Below the pieces are notes generated by a model. That model had not been told where the DNA came from, did not search any database, and worked only from the letters and a program-made list of their open reading frames with translations. Positions 50,388 to 58,802 of a stretch of 64,000 nucleotides of DNA are shown in pieces. The stretch spans positions 682,001 to 746,000 of the forward strand of contig NZ_JAGTIS010000002.1 in assembly GCF_018704125.1 (NCBI RefSeq), given 5' to 3'. The stretch's first letter is position 1. Each line of letters opens with the position of its first letter. The stretch comes from Metapseudomonas boanensis. Its GTDB lineage: Bacteria > Pseudomonadota > Gammaproteobacteria > Pseudomonadales > Pseudomonadaceae. The position numbers and the translations under genes are program-made.

Positions 50388-50515
50388 GACCACCCCCGCG
50401 AACGCGGAAACTCGATGTGAAGCTACTCCAAAGCCCGATTACCGCCAAGCATCGACGGAAGGCGCCAATCAGAGGGTAGGCTGCGAAGGCGCAGCGCGGC
50501 GCCTGATGCGTGATG

Positions 50516-50553
50516 CCCCCTCTCCATTACGGGAAAGGGCCAGGAAGAGGGGG
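50516..50553. repeat. CCCTCTCC-type hairpin between the rubredoxin genes
   Basis: CCCCCTCTCC (50516-50525) pairs with GGAAGAGGGGG (50543-50553) with one bulge. It lies in the 178-base gap between the rubredoxin genes and belongs to the same hairpin class as 56701-56735, 59560-59650 and 62337-62361. Confidence 0.5.
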
Positions 50554-50565
50554 ACACCCTTTAGA

Positions 50566-50733
50566 TCAGGCGATCTCGATCATCTCGAAGTCCAGCTTGC
50601 CAACGCCACAGTCAGGGCACAGCCAGTCTGTCGGCACATCCTCCCAACGGGTACCCGCAGGGATGCCCTCATCAGGCCAGCCCTGGGTTTCGTCATAGAC
50701 CAGGCCACAGACAACGCATTGCCACTTCTTCAT
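50566..50733 (-). CDS. rubA1: Rubredoxin (first of the pair)
   Basis: The protein has 55 residues: KKWQCVVCGLVYDETQG, then [21 protein letters not shown] lies nine bases upstream of the ATG. Like its partner it carries one iron on four cysteines. The two proteins differ mainly at conservative surface sites, suggesting a recent but settled duplication. Confidence 0.93.
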   Translation of the reverse strand: MKKWQCVVCGLVYDETQGWPDEGIPAGTRWEDVPTDWLCPDCGVGKLDFEMIEIA

Positions 50734-50859
50734 CACTCGCTACCTCGGTGTTCAGACTTTCCCGACCTGCGCGCCAGAAGGCACTTGCTCGGTCGCTTCG
50801 GGGCGTTTTACTGGTTCGACCGTCCCTTCGCAAGCCCCTGCGGAGGGCGCCGGCTTTGG

Positions 50860-50871
50860 TTAGCATGCTAA
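50860..50871. promoter_or_regulatory. 12-bp perfect palindrome upstream of ubiC
   Basis: TTAGCATGCTAA is a perfect palindrome 25 bases before the ubiC ATG, in the divergent rubA1/ubiC gap. Its right end overlaps TAAGAT, a possible -10 box at 50869-50874. A repressor site is possible. Confidence 0.35.
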
Positions 50872-50895
50872 GATCTGCGCCGTCGTCCACCGCCC

Positions 50896-51462
50896 ATGTC
50901 CACCACCGTGCCCCACGCCGTCCTTGCCCATCCCCCCCGCTGGCTGAGTGCCGCGCAACTGCATCCCACGCCCGCAGCCTGCGTGCGTGACTGGCTGTTC
51001 GACCAGGGTTCCCTGACCCGCCGCCTGACCGCCCTCTCCGACAATGCCTTCAGCGTAACGCCACTGGTGGAAGGCTGGCAGCCCCTGCGCGCGGACGAGT
51101 GCACAGCGCTCGGCATCCCCTGCGGCAGCCTCGGCTGGGTCCGTGAGGTATACCTGCGCGGTCATGGGGAGGTCTGGGTATTCGCCCGCAGCGTAGCGGC
51201 GCGCAGTGCCCTCGAAGGCTCTGGTCTTGACCTGCACCAGCTCGGCAGCCGCTCCCTCGGCGAGTTGCTGTTCAGCGATCGTGCCTTCGACCGGGGGGCC
51301 ATGGAGGTCGCCCGCTACCCGGCCGCCTGGCTGCCCAGCGAGGTCCGTGATGAACGCCTGTGGGGGCGTCGCTCCTGCTTCACGCGCGGCGAGCTCGGGG
51401 TGCTGGTGGCGGAAATCTTCCTTCCGGCCCTCTGGCGCGCGGCGGGGATCGAGACCGTATAA
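50896..51462 (+). CDS. ubiC: Chorismate pyruvate-lyase UbiC
   Basis: The protein has 188 residues. The family features are WLFDQGSLTRRLTAL, WVREVYLRGHGEVWVFARSV and the glutamate in VAEIFLPALW near the C-terminus. It makes 4-hydroxybenzoate from chorismate for ubiquinone. ubiA follows after a 172-base gap filled by a palindromic element, which is unusually wide for this gene pair. Confidence 0.95.
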   Translation: MSTTVPHAVLAHPPRWLSAAQLHPTPAACVRDWLFDQGSLTRRLTALSDNAFSVTPLVEGWQPLRADECTALGIPCGSLGWVREVYLRGHGEVWVFARSVAARSALEGSGLDLHQLGSRSLGELLFSDRAFDRGAMEVARYPAAWLPSEVRDERLWGRRSCFTRGELGVLVAEIFLPALWRAAGIETV

Positions 51463-51470
51463 TCCGGCCC

Positions 51471-51621
51471 TTCGAGCCTGTTTACGATCTCGCGAGCTAG
51501 AGAAGAACAAGGCGAGAATGGCTGAGGGCGCGGAGTTTACGAGCTGTAAATGAGCAAGCCCGATGCCATTCTCAACGCAGTTATTCCGACGCGCAGCAGA
51601 TCGTAAAGCAGGCTCTTCGAA
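51471..51621. mobile_element. MITE-like palindromic element between ubiC and ubiA
   Basis: The terminal repeats are GAGCCTGTTTACGATCT (51474-51490) and its near-complement AGATCGTAAAGCAGGCTC (51598-51615), differing by one inserted base. TTCGA flanks both ends. Inside, GAGAATGGC (51514-51522) faces GCCATTCTC (51565-51573), and at the centre TTTACGAGCTGTAAA is near-palindromic. The whole could fold as one long cruciform or RNA hairpin. It encodes no protein. It fills the gap between two genes that are usually adjacent, so an insertion is likely. Confidence 0.7.
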
Positions 51622-51634
51622 GGGAGAGCCGTCG

Positions 51635-52525
51635 ATGTACCTCACGCTGCTGCAATCGCTGAACCGCCTGCATCCCCGCGCCATGGACTTCATCCAGCTG
51701 GCGCGCCTGGACAAGCCCATCGGCATCTACCTGCTGCTCTGGCCGACCCTCTGGGCCCTGTGGGTCGCTGCTGAAGGCATACCCAGCCTGAAGAACCTGG
51801 TGATCTTCGTCCTCGGCGTGAACCTCATGCGCGCTGCCGGCTGCGTGATCAATGACTTCGCCGACCGCAAGGTCGATGGCCACGTCACACGCACCAGGGC
51901 GCGCCCGCTGGCAAGCGGCCGCATCACCGCCCGCGAGGCCCTGGTGTTCTTCGCCGTGCTGGTGGCCGCAAGTTTCGTCCTGGTGCTGTTCACCAACAGC
52001 ACGACCATCTGGCTGTCCTTCGGCGGACTGGCGCTGGCGGCCTGCTATCCCTTCATGAAGCGCTACACCTACTACCCGCAGGTGGTGTTGGGGGCTGCGT
52101 TCTCCTGGGGCATGCCGATGGCCTTCACCGCCGAAACCGGCGAGCTGCCTGCCGCCGCCTGGCTGCTGTACATCGCCAACCTGTTGTGGACGGTCGCCTA
52201 CGACACTTATTACGCGATGACCGACCGAGAAGACGACCTGAAGATCGGCGTGAAATCCACCGCCATCCTGTTTGGCGATGCCGACCGGCTGATCATCGCC
52301 ACCCTCCAGGGGCTGGCGCTGCTGTGCCTGTTACTGGCCGGAAACCGCTTCGGGCTGGGACTGGCTTTCCACCTCGGGCTGCTGGTGGCGGCAGCCTGCT
52401 TCGCCTGGGAATACTGGAGCACCCGCACGCGTGACCCCCAGGTCTGCTTCAAGGCCTTCCTGCACAACCACTGGGCGGGGCTGGCGATCTTCCTGGGTAT
52501 CGCCGCCGACTACGCGCTGCGCTGA
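51635..52525 (+). CDS. ubiA: 4-hydroxybenzoate octaprenyltransferase UbiA
   Basis: From ATG 51635 the protein has 296 residues; GGGAG lies nine bases upstream. The two aspartate-rich prenyl-diphosphate motifs are [20 protein letters not shown] and [14 protein letters not shown]. About eight membrane helices are present. It attaches the polyprenyl chain to 4-hydroxybenzoate in ubiquinone synthesis. The start lies just after the palindromic element, so its leader may be shaped by it. Confidence 0.96.
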   Translation: MYLTLLQSLNRLHPRAMDFIQLARLDKPIGIYLLLWPTLWALWVAAEGIPSLKNLVIFVLGVNLMRAAGCVINDFADRKVDGHVTRTRARPLASGRITAREALVFFAVLVAASFVLVLFTNSTTIWLSFGGLALAACYPFMKRYTYYPQVVLGAAFSWGMPMAFTAETGELPAAAWLLYIANLLWTVAYDTYYAMTDREDDLKIGVKSTAILFGDADRLIIATLQGLALLCLLLAGNRFGLGLAFHLGLLVAAACFAWEYWSTRTRDPQVCFKAFLHNHWAGLAIFLGIAADYALR

Positions 52526-52555
52526 GCAGCGCGTAGCACCCACCTTGCCATCTGG

Positions 52556-52942
52556 TCAGTAGGCTTCCGGCTTGGCAACGTGCCAGACGCCCATCTTGCC
52601 GTCGCCGGTGACATCTCCCGGCTTCTTGTCCATGACGAAGGTGTAGACCGGTTTGCCGTCGTAAGCCCACTGCATCGAGCCGTCGTCACGCTTCACCAGG
52701 CTCCACTCACCTTCGGCCTTGGCGCCAGCCTCGGCCATCAAGGGCGGCCAGTTCTGCGCACATTGCCCATTGCAGGCAGACATGCCACTGGTGTCCTTGT
52801 CGTAGGTGTAGAGCGTCATGCCCTTGGCATCGACCAGCATGCCGTCCTTCTCCATCGCGGGCTCGGCCGCCAGACCAATCAGCGAAAAACTCAGCAGCGC
52901 ACCCGCAAGCAATGGAGCGATTCGGCAGTGATTCTTTTTCAT
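52556..52942 (-). CDS. Exported COG4315-type repeat protein
   Basis: From ATG 52942 the protein has 128 residues; AGAGG lies seven bases upstream. A signal peptide precedes [10 protein letters not shown]. The body has two similar modules typical of the so-called lipoprotein-with-repeat family (COG4315): [26 protein letters not shown] and [21 protein letters not shown]. The two cysteines probably form a disulphide. It lacks a lipobox. The function is unknown. It is divergent from phoB. Confidence 0.8.
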   Translation of the reverse strand: MKKNHCRIAPLLAGALLSFSLIGLAAEPAMEKDGMLVDAKGMTLYTYDKDTSGMSACNGQCAQNWPPLMAEAGAKAEGEWSLVKRDDGSMQWAYDGKPVYTFVMDKKPGDVTGDGKMGVWHVAKPEAY

Positions 52943-53104
52943 TTTGTGCCTCTTCTCGGAGTGGGAAACAACAGCCCGGCGGCTGCGATCACAACCGGAG
53001 GTCACAGCAAGCACTGCAGCGATCAAGCTTCTCGCCAGGCTCCAGGTCGCCCCTTTCCCAACGGCGACCTCCTTCAGCATAGACACGGCAGCGACTACAT
53101 TCAG

Positions 53105-53122
53105 GTGTCACATGCCTGCAAT
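53105..53122 (+). promoter_or_regulatory. Candidate PHO box upstream of phoB
   Basis: GTGTCAC (53105-53111), ATGC, then CTGCAAT (53116-53122) fits the two-half-site PHO box spacing, with a good first half and a weak second half. TATCTA at 53131-53136 could be the -10. It would allow PhoB autoactivation. Confidence 0.4.
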
Positions 53123-53177
53123 AATTCCGTTATCTAATGCGGCGCAATCAGTCATACATGCGACCCGAGGCCTGAAC

Positions 53178-53867
53178 ATGGTTGGCAAGAACATCCTGAT
53201 AGTCGACGACGAAGCGCCGATTCGCGAGATGATCGCCGTGGCCCTCGAAATGGCCGGCTACGACTGCCTGGAGGCGGAGAACACGCAGCAGGCCCATGCC
53301 ATCATCGTCGACCGCAAGCCCGATCTGATCCTCCTCGATTGGATGCTGCCCGGCACCTCCGGCATCGAACTGGCCCGCCGCCTGAAGCGCGACGACCTCA
53401 CCAGCGACATCCCGATCATCATGCTCACCGCCAAGGGTGAAGAGGACAACAAGATCCAGGGCTTGGAAGTCGGCGCTGACGATTACATCACCAAACCCTT
53501 TTCCCCGCGCGAGCTGGTTGCCCGCCTCAAGGCCGTGCTGCGCCGTGCCGGCCCCAGCGACGGCGAAGCGCCGATCGCCATCGGCGGACTGCTGCTCGAC
53601 CCGATCAGCCATCGCGTGACCATCGACGGCAAGCCCGCCGAGATGGGCCCGACCGAATATCGACTGTTGCAGTTCTTCATGACCCACCAGGAGCGCGCCT
53701 ACACACGCGGCCAGTTGCTCGACCAGGTCTGGGGCGGCAACGTCTATGTCGAGGAGCGCACGGTGGACGTGCATATCCGCCGGCTGCGCAAGGCCCTGGG
53801 CGATGCCTACGAAAATCTGGTTCAGACTGTCCGCGGTACCGGCTATCGTTTCTCCACCAAAAGCTGA
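53178..53867 (+). CDS. phoB: Phosphate-regulon response regulator PhoB
   Basis: The protein has 229 residues. The receiver domain has D10/D11, phospho-acceptor D54, T85 and K106 ([30 protein letters not shown]). The C-terminal winged helix reads [13 protein letters not shown] and [12 protein letters not shown]. Phosphorylated PhoB binds PHO boxes and activates phosphate-starvation genes. GAGG lies seven bases before the ATG; the upstream in-frame extension is not conserved. Confidence 0.97.
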   Translation: MVGKNILIVDDEAPIREMIAVALEMAGYDCLEAENTQQAHAIIVDRKPDLILLDWMLPGTSGIELARRLKRDDLTSDIPIIMLTAKGEEDNKIQGLEVGADDYITKPFSPRELVARLKAVLRRAGPSDGEAPIAIGGLLLDPISHRVTIDGKPAEMGPTEYRLLQFFMTHQERAYTRGQLLDQVWGGNVYVEERTVDVHIRRLRKALGDAYENLVQTVRGTGYRFSTKS

Positions 53868-53904
53868 AACCCGGGCCTTCGGGCCGTCGACAAGGATGCG
53901 ATAG

Positions 53905-55209
53905 GTGAATCAAGACTGGCGCGGCGCTCTCATCCGCCGCCTGCTACTGCTGATCGCCGCCTGCCTGCTGGTGGGCCTGGTCACCGGTGAATATGGCTGG
54001 GCGCTGGCGGTCGGCCTCGGCGCCTACCTGGGCTGGACCCTGGTGCAACTGCTGCGCCTCTACAAGTGGCTGAAGGAGCACACCCCCGACGAACCGCCAC
54101 CAGATGGCTACGGCCTGTGGGGCGAGGTGTTCGACAGCATCTATCACCTGCAACGCCGCGACCAGCGCGTACGTGGCCGCCTGCAGGCCGTCATCGACCG
54201 CGTCCAGGAATCCACCGCTGCCCTCAAGGACGCCGTGGTGATGCTCGACAGCGAAGGCAACCTGGACTGGTGGAACCGCGCCGCGGAGACCCTGCTCGGC
54301 CTCAAGACACCGCAGGACAGCGGCCAGCCGGTGACCAACCTGATTCGCCATCCGCGCTTCAAGGAATACTTCGAGCAAGGCAACTACCAAGAGGCCCTGG
54401 AACTGCCTTCACCGGTCAATGACCGTGTGCGGCTGCAGTTCTACATCACCCGATACGGCAACAGCGAACACCTGATGCTGGTGCGCGACGTGACCCGCAT
54501 TCACCAACTGGAGCAGATGCGCAAGGACTTCGTCGCCAACGTTTCCCACGAACTGCGCACCCCGCTGACGGTGATCGCCGGTTACCTGGAAACCCTGCTC
54601 GACAACGTCGAAGACGTGAACCCGCGCTGGACCCGTGCCCTGCAGCAGATGCAGCAACAGGCCGGGCGCATGCAGAACCTGCTCAACGACCTGCTCCTGC
54701 TGGCCAAGCTGGAAGCCACCGACTACCCCTCGGACAACCAGCCGGTCGCCGTCGACCTGATACTGCTCTCGATCAAGGCCGATGCCCTCGCGTTCTCCGG
54801 CAACCGTCACCACCGCATCAGTCTGGAGGCCGACCACAACTACAAGCTGCGTGGCAGCGAGGCAGAGCTGCGCAGCGCCTTCTCCAACCTGATCTTCAAC
54901 GCCGTCAAGTACACCCCGGACGAAGGTGAGATCCGCATCCGCTGGTGGGGTGACGAGCAGGGTGCGCACCTCAGCGTGCAGGACAGCGGCATCGGCATAG
55001 AAGCCAAGCACCTGCCACGCCTCACCGAGCGCTTCTATCGCGTCGACTCCAGCCGCAACAGCAATACCGGCGGCACCGGCCTGGGCCTGGCCATCGTCAA
55101 GCATGTGCTGATCCGCCACCGTGCCCGCCTGGACATCAGCTCCGTGCTACACCACGGCAGCACCTTCACCTGCCATTTCCCGCCCACCCAGGTGGTCAAG
55201 CGCAGCTGA
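53905..55209 (+). CDS. phoR: Phosphate-regulon sensor kinase PhoR
   Basis: From GTG 53905 the protein has 434 residues; AAGGA lies eight bases upstream. Two close membrane segments lie within residues 10-50, so there is almost no periplasmic sensor. A PAS domain follows (DAVVMLDSEGNLDWWNRAAE). The phospho-accepting histidine is H215 in NVSHELRTPL, with N-box NLIFNAVKYTP and G-boxes DSGIGIE and GGTGLGLAIVKH. It receives the phosphate signal through the PstSCAB-PhoU complex. Confidence 0.97.
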   Translation: MNQDWRGALIRRLLLLIAACLLVGLVTGEYGWALAVGLGAYLGWTLVQLLRLYKWLKEHTPDEPPPDGYGLWGEVFDSIYHLQRRDQRVRGRLQAVIDRVQESTAALKDAVVMLDSEGNLDWWNRAAETLLGLKTPQDSGQPVTNLIRHPRFKEYFEQGNYQEALELPSPVNDRVRLQFYITRYGNSEHLMLVRDVTRIHQLEQMRKDFVANVSHELRTPLTVIAGYLETLLDNVEDVNPRWTRALQQMQQQAGRMQNLLNDLLLLAKLEATDYPSDNQPVAVDLILLSIKADALAFSGNRHHRISLEADHNYKLRGSEAELRSAFSNLIFNAVKYTPDEGEIRIRWWGDEQGAHLSVQDSGIGIEAKHLPRLTERFYRVDSSRNSNTGGTGLGLAIVKHVLIRHRARLDISSVLHHGSTFTCHFPPTQVVKRS

Positions 55210-55307
55210 TCCGGGCGGTGAGCCCGCCCGCTCGCACGCCCAGATCACTTGCAAACTCGGGGCCCAGCCTTCACTCTTAGCCGGTCATTCGCACGCAACA
55301 GCCCCCA

Positions 55308-56648
55308 ATGGACCCTTCCCCCAGTACCAGCTTCCTGACTTACTTCGCCGATTTCGGCCTCATCCTGTTTGCCCTTTTCCTCGTGCTGCTCAACGGCTTC
55401 TTCGTGGCCGCCGAGTTTGCCATGGTCAAGCTGCGCTCCACCCGGGTGGAGGCTATTGCCGACCAGCACGGCTGGCGCGGGCGCATCCTGCGCACTGTGC
55501 ACAACCAGCTGGATGCCTACCTTTCCGCCTGCCAGCTGGGCATCACCCTGGCCTCCCTGGGCCTCGGCTGGGTCGGTGAGCCGGCCTTCGCTCATCTGCT
55601 ACAGCCGCTGCTCAGCTACATCGGGATCGAGTCGGAGAAGCTGGTCCACGGCATCGCCTTCTTCACCGCGTTTTTCATCATCTCCTACCTGCACATCGTG
55701 GTAGGCGAGCTGGCGCCCAAGTCCTGGGCGATCCGCAAGCCCGAACTGGTGTCGCTGTGGACTGCTGCGCCGCTGTATGCCTTCTACTGGCTGATGTACC
55801 CGGCGATCTGGCTGCTCAACGCCAGCGCCAACACCATCCTGCGCATCGCTGGCCAGGGCGAACCCGGCCCGCATCACGAGCATCACTACAGCCGCGACGA
55901 ACTCAAGCTGATCCTCCACTCCAGCCGCGCCCGCGACCCCAGCGACCAGGACATGCGCGTGCTGGCCTCGGCAGTCGAGATGGGCGAACTGGAAGTCGTC
56001 GACTGGGCCAACTCGCGGGAGGACCTGATCTTCCTCGAGCATGATGCCCCGCTGGCCGACATCCTCACGATCATCCGTCGCCACAAGTACAGCCGCTATC
56101 CGGTCTTCGACAGTCGCAAGGGCGAGTTCATCGGCATCCTGCACATCAAGGACCTGCTGCTGGCGCTCGCGGCCCTGGACAGCCTGCCGGAGACCTTCGA
56201 CCTGGCCGAACTGACCCGTCCGGTCGAGCACGTCACCAAGCACATGCCGCTATCACGCCTGCTGGAGCAGTTCCGCCAGGGCGGCGCGCACTTCGCCCTG
56301 GTCGAGGAGGCGGACGGCAAAGTGGTGGGCTTCCTGACCATGGAAGACGTGCTGGAAGTGCTGGTCGGCGATATCCAGGACGAACACCGCAAGACCGAAC
56401 GCGGCGTGCTTGCCTATCAGCCAGGCAAACTGCTGGTGCGCGGCGACACCCCGCTGTTCAAGGTCGAGCGCCTGCTGGGTATCGACCTGGATCATGTCGA
56501 GGCCGACACCCTCGCCGGCCTGATCTACGAAAGCCTCAACCGCGTCCCGGAAGAGGAAGAAGTGCTGGAAACCGAAGGCCTGCGCATCATCGTGAAGAAG
56601 ATGAAGGGTCCGAAGATCGTCCTGGCCAAGGTGCTCAAGCTGGATTGA
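55308..56648 (+). CDS. CNNM/CorC-family transporter-like membrane protein
   Basis: The protein has 446 residues. The N-terminal DUF21 domain has about four hydrophobic segments with NGFFVAAEFAMVKLRSTRVE and VVGELAPKSWAIRKPE. Two CBS domains follow (LTIIRRHKYSRYPVFDSRKG, GAHFALVEEADGKVVGFLTMEDVLEVLVGDI), and the C-terminal CorC/HlyC domain is LDHVEADTLAGLIYESL. Older annotations say hemolysin; the family is now linked to magnesium or cobalt export. It lies downstream of phoR. Confidence 0.9.
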   Translation: MDPSPSTSFLTYFADFGLILFALFLVLLNGFFVAAEFAMVKLRSTRVEAIADQHGWRGRILRTVHNQLDAYLSACQLGITLASLGLGWVGEPAFAHLLQPLLSYIGIESEKLVHGIAFFTAFFIISYLHIVVGELAPKSWAIRKPELVSLWTAAPLYAFYWLMYPAIWLLNASANTILRIAGQGEPGPHHEHHYSRDELKLILHSSRARDPSDQDMRVLASAVEMGELEVVDWANSREDLIFLEHDAPLADILTIIRRHKYSRYPVFDSRKGEFIGILHIKDLLLALAALDSLPETFDLAELTRPVEHVTKHMPLSRLLEQFRQGGAHFALVEEADGKVVGFLTMEDVLEVLVGDIQDEHRKTERGVLAYQPGKLLVRGDTPLFKVERLLGIDLDHVEADTLAGLIYESLNRVPEEEEVLETEGLRIIVKKMKGPKIVLAKVLKLD

Positions 56649-56660
56649 GCACCAGACCCT

Positions 56661-56680
56661 GAGGGCCGCAGGCCGCCCTC
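56661..56680 (+). other. Short hairpin after the CNNM gene
   Basis: GAGGGC (56661-56666) pairs with GCCCTC (56675-56680). It sits 13 bases past the stop and may help end transcription. No T-run. Confidence 0.4.
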
Positions 56681-56700
56681 CAGGCCCCTGCAATTCCCAG

Positions 56701-56735
56701 CTGCCCCAACCCTCTTCCGGAGGGCAAGGGGGCAG
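56701..56735. repeat. CCCTCTCC-type hairpin, CNNM/M23 gap
   Basis: CTGCCCC (56701-56707) pairs with GGGGCAG (56729-56735), with CCCTC (56710-56714) and GAGGG (56720-56724) nested inside. It lies in the convergent gap. Confidence 0.5.
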
Positions 56736-56756
56736 GTTGTGCATGGGATACGCTCC

Positions 56757-57653
56757 CTACTCCCCACCCACCGCGAAGTTCGGCAAGGTGTCCACCGGCT
56801 GGGCGAACTGAAAGGGGATCGACTCCAGCGCGAGGCCCATGTTGCGCTGCACGACGAAGTGCAGGTGCGGGCCGGTGCTATTGCCAGTGTTTCCCGAGCG
56901 CGCGATATGTTCGCCAATCATCACGTGCTGCCCTTCCTGCACCTGCACCGAGCCACGCATCAGGTGCAGGTAGACCCCCATGGTGCCGTCGTCATGCAGG
57001 ATGCGCACGAAGTTACCCGAAGGATTATTGCCCCGACCGCTCTGGTTGTTCTCGGTCTTCACCACCACGCCGGGGCGCGCTGCAATGATCGGGGTGCCCT
57101 CCGGCATGGCGATGTCCAGGGCATAGCGGCCCTTGGGCGTGAAGTGGCTGTAGCGACCGTTGGCGCCCTGGGTGAGGCGGAAGGGGCCACCACGCCAGGG
57201 TAGCGGGTAACGGTAGAGCGCCGGCTGCTGCCGCGGATCGCCGAGGGCATAGCGCAGCTTGGGCTTGTAGTGCATGGGGCGAGAGGCGTCCGCAGGTGCC
57301 AGCGTGGCCATGCGCATGGAGCTGCGCGGCGCCAGCACCCAGCGAATCGGCTTGCCTGGCGCACCGGAAACGTTCTGAGCCTGCTCGATGCGCAGCTCCA
57401 CTTCCACTGGCGCGTACAGCTCGTTGCGCAGCAGCAGGGTTTCACCCGCAGCATGCTTCTTGGTTTCCAGTTTCACCGCGAGGTCGAGGCGTTCGACCAT
57501 ACGGTCGCGGAAGACGAACACCTGCGCACCGGCCACGGCCTGGTCGGTATAGGTCACCACGCCATTGGCGTCGGTGTACTTGTAAATGGTCAGCGCCGAG
57601 GCAGGCAGTGCCGCCGTCAGCAGAACCGAAAGGAAGAAGAGTCGTCCTGGCAT
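56757..57653 (-). CDS. Exported M23 (LytM) peptidase-like protein with DUF4124
   Basis: From ATG 57653 the protein has 298 residues. The longer frame overlaps the response-regulator gene. A signal peptide (PGRLFFLSVLLTAALPASA) is followed by a DUF4124 module, LTIYKYTDANGVVTYTDQ. The C-terminal half is an M23 domain with YSHFTPKGRYALDIAMPEGTP and TGPHLHFVVQ; the histidines and aspartate of the zinc site are present. It may cut peptidoglycan crosslinks or regulate amidases. It lies downstream of the response-regulator gene, with 103 bases between. Confidence 0.87.
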   Translation of the reverse strand: MPGRLFFLSVLLTAALPASALTIYKYTDANGVVTYTDQAVAGAQVFVFRDRMVERLDLAVKLETKKHAAGETLLLRNELYAPVEVELRIEQAQNVSGAPGKPIRWVLAPRSSMRMATLAPADASRPMHYKPKLRYALGDPRQQPALYRYPLPWRGGPFRLTQGANGRYSHFTPKGRYALDIAMPEGTPIIAARPGVVVKTENNQSGRGNNPSGNFVRILHDDGTMGVYLHLMRGSVQVQEGQHVMIGEHIARSGNTGNSTGPHLHFVVQRNMGLALESIPFQFAQPVDTLPNFAVGGE

Positions 57654-57756
57654 CTCGGATTGTTTTTTCCTGAGCTCCCGAAAGCCGAAGACTAGCAGCG
57701 CCGCCAGCCGTCCGCGAGACACTGGCAGTCCGGCTGTGACGCGGTTGGCTTGGTGT

Positions 57757-58662
57757 TCACGCCCCGGGGACGAAATGCTTCTGCGTCGTGCCTCGGGCAA
57801 TCAGGCGCGACAGGTAATCCAGCTTCTGCGGATCGCGGTCGACGAAGCGGAAGGTCAATTGCAGCCATTCGCTGTCCGGCCTGGGCTCCAGCGCCGCCAC
57901 GGCGTGCAGGTAGCCATTGAGCCGAGCGACTTCGCCGCCCTCGCCCTGCTCTAGGTCGAGCACCGCGCTTTCAAGCACCTGCGGCAGCAGCTCGCTGCGC
58001 TTCACCACCAGCTGGGCATCCTTCAGGCTGAGCGCCTTGATCAAGCAGCCAAGAACCCCTGCGGGCAAGCGCAACTGGGCCTGGCCACGCCCACCGGGAG
58101 CCTGTGCGGCAGCCTTGGCCGAAGGGGTTGGCGCCATGGGCCGGGCAACGGGAGCTGCAGGGTTAACAGCAGGCTTGATCACCTCGGCCTTGCCGCCCGT
58201 CAACGCTGCCAGGGAGTCGTTGGCGAAGCCTCCGGCATTGGGCAGCCTGGGTGCAGCAGCCGCAGCCAGACGTTCGAGCTTGCCAGTGCGGGCCAGGGCC
58301 TTCTTGACCTTGGTGACCAGCTGATCGTTGGAAAAGGGTTTGCCGATGTAGTCGGTGACACCGGCCTGGATGGCCTGGATGACGTTCTCCTTGTCGCCAC
58401 GGCTGGTCACCATGATGAAGGGCGTCGTCTTCAGGGCGTCCTGCTCACGGCACCAGCTGAGCAGCTCCAGGCCCGACAGCTCGGGCATTTCCCAGTCGCA
58501 GAGAATCAGGTCGACGGTTGCGCGGGCGAGGAACTGCTGGGCCTTGCGCCCATTGATGGCTTCCTCGATCTGGATGCCGGGCAAGTGATCACGCAGGCCT
58601 TTTTTCACCAGATCGCGAATAAACGATGCGTCATCCACCACCAGCACATTGACCTTGCTCAT
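57757..58662 (-). CDS. Response regulator with PilZ-like C-terminal domain
   Basis: From ATG 58662 the protein has 301 residues; GGGGGGCGG lies upstream. The receiver domain (1-125) has VDDASFIRDLVKKGL, phospho-acceptor D56 in LILCDWEMPELSG, and DYIGKPFSNDQLV. An Ala/Pro-rich linker (about 150-190) follows. The last 110 residues (LRLPAGVLGCLIKALSLKDAQL, FRFVDRDPQKLDYLSRLIARG) look like a PilZ fold but lack the usual RxxxR c-di-GMP motif. No kinase gene is adjacent. Confidence 0.82.
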   Translation of the reverse strand: MSKVNVLVVDDASFIRDLVKKGLRDHLPGIQIEEAINGRKAQQFLARATVDLILCDWEMPELSGLELLSWCREQDALKTTPFIMVTSRGDKENVIQAIQAGVTDYIGKPFSNDQLVTKVKKALARTGKLERLAAAAAPRLPNAGGFANDSLAALTGGKAEVIKPAVNPAAPVARPMAPTPSAKAAAQAPGGRGQAQLRLPAGVLGCLIKALSLKDAQLVVKRSELLPQVLESAVLDLEQGEGGEVARLNGYLHAVAALEPRPDSEWLQLTFRFVDRDPQKLDYLSRLIARGTTQKHFVPGA

Positions 58663-58802
58663 CGACCGCCCCCCGGAAAACGGCCCTAAGCATAGCCTCG
58701 CCTGATAGCTGTTTGCCAAGTCTGTTTCCGCTCACGACTTGCCGATCACCTGCCAGAAACGAAAACGCCCGGCCAAGACCGGGCGCTTCTGTACGAAGGC
58801 GA

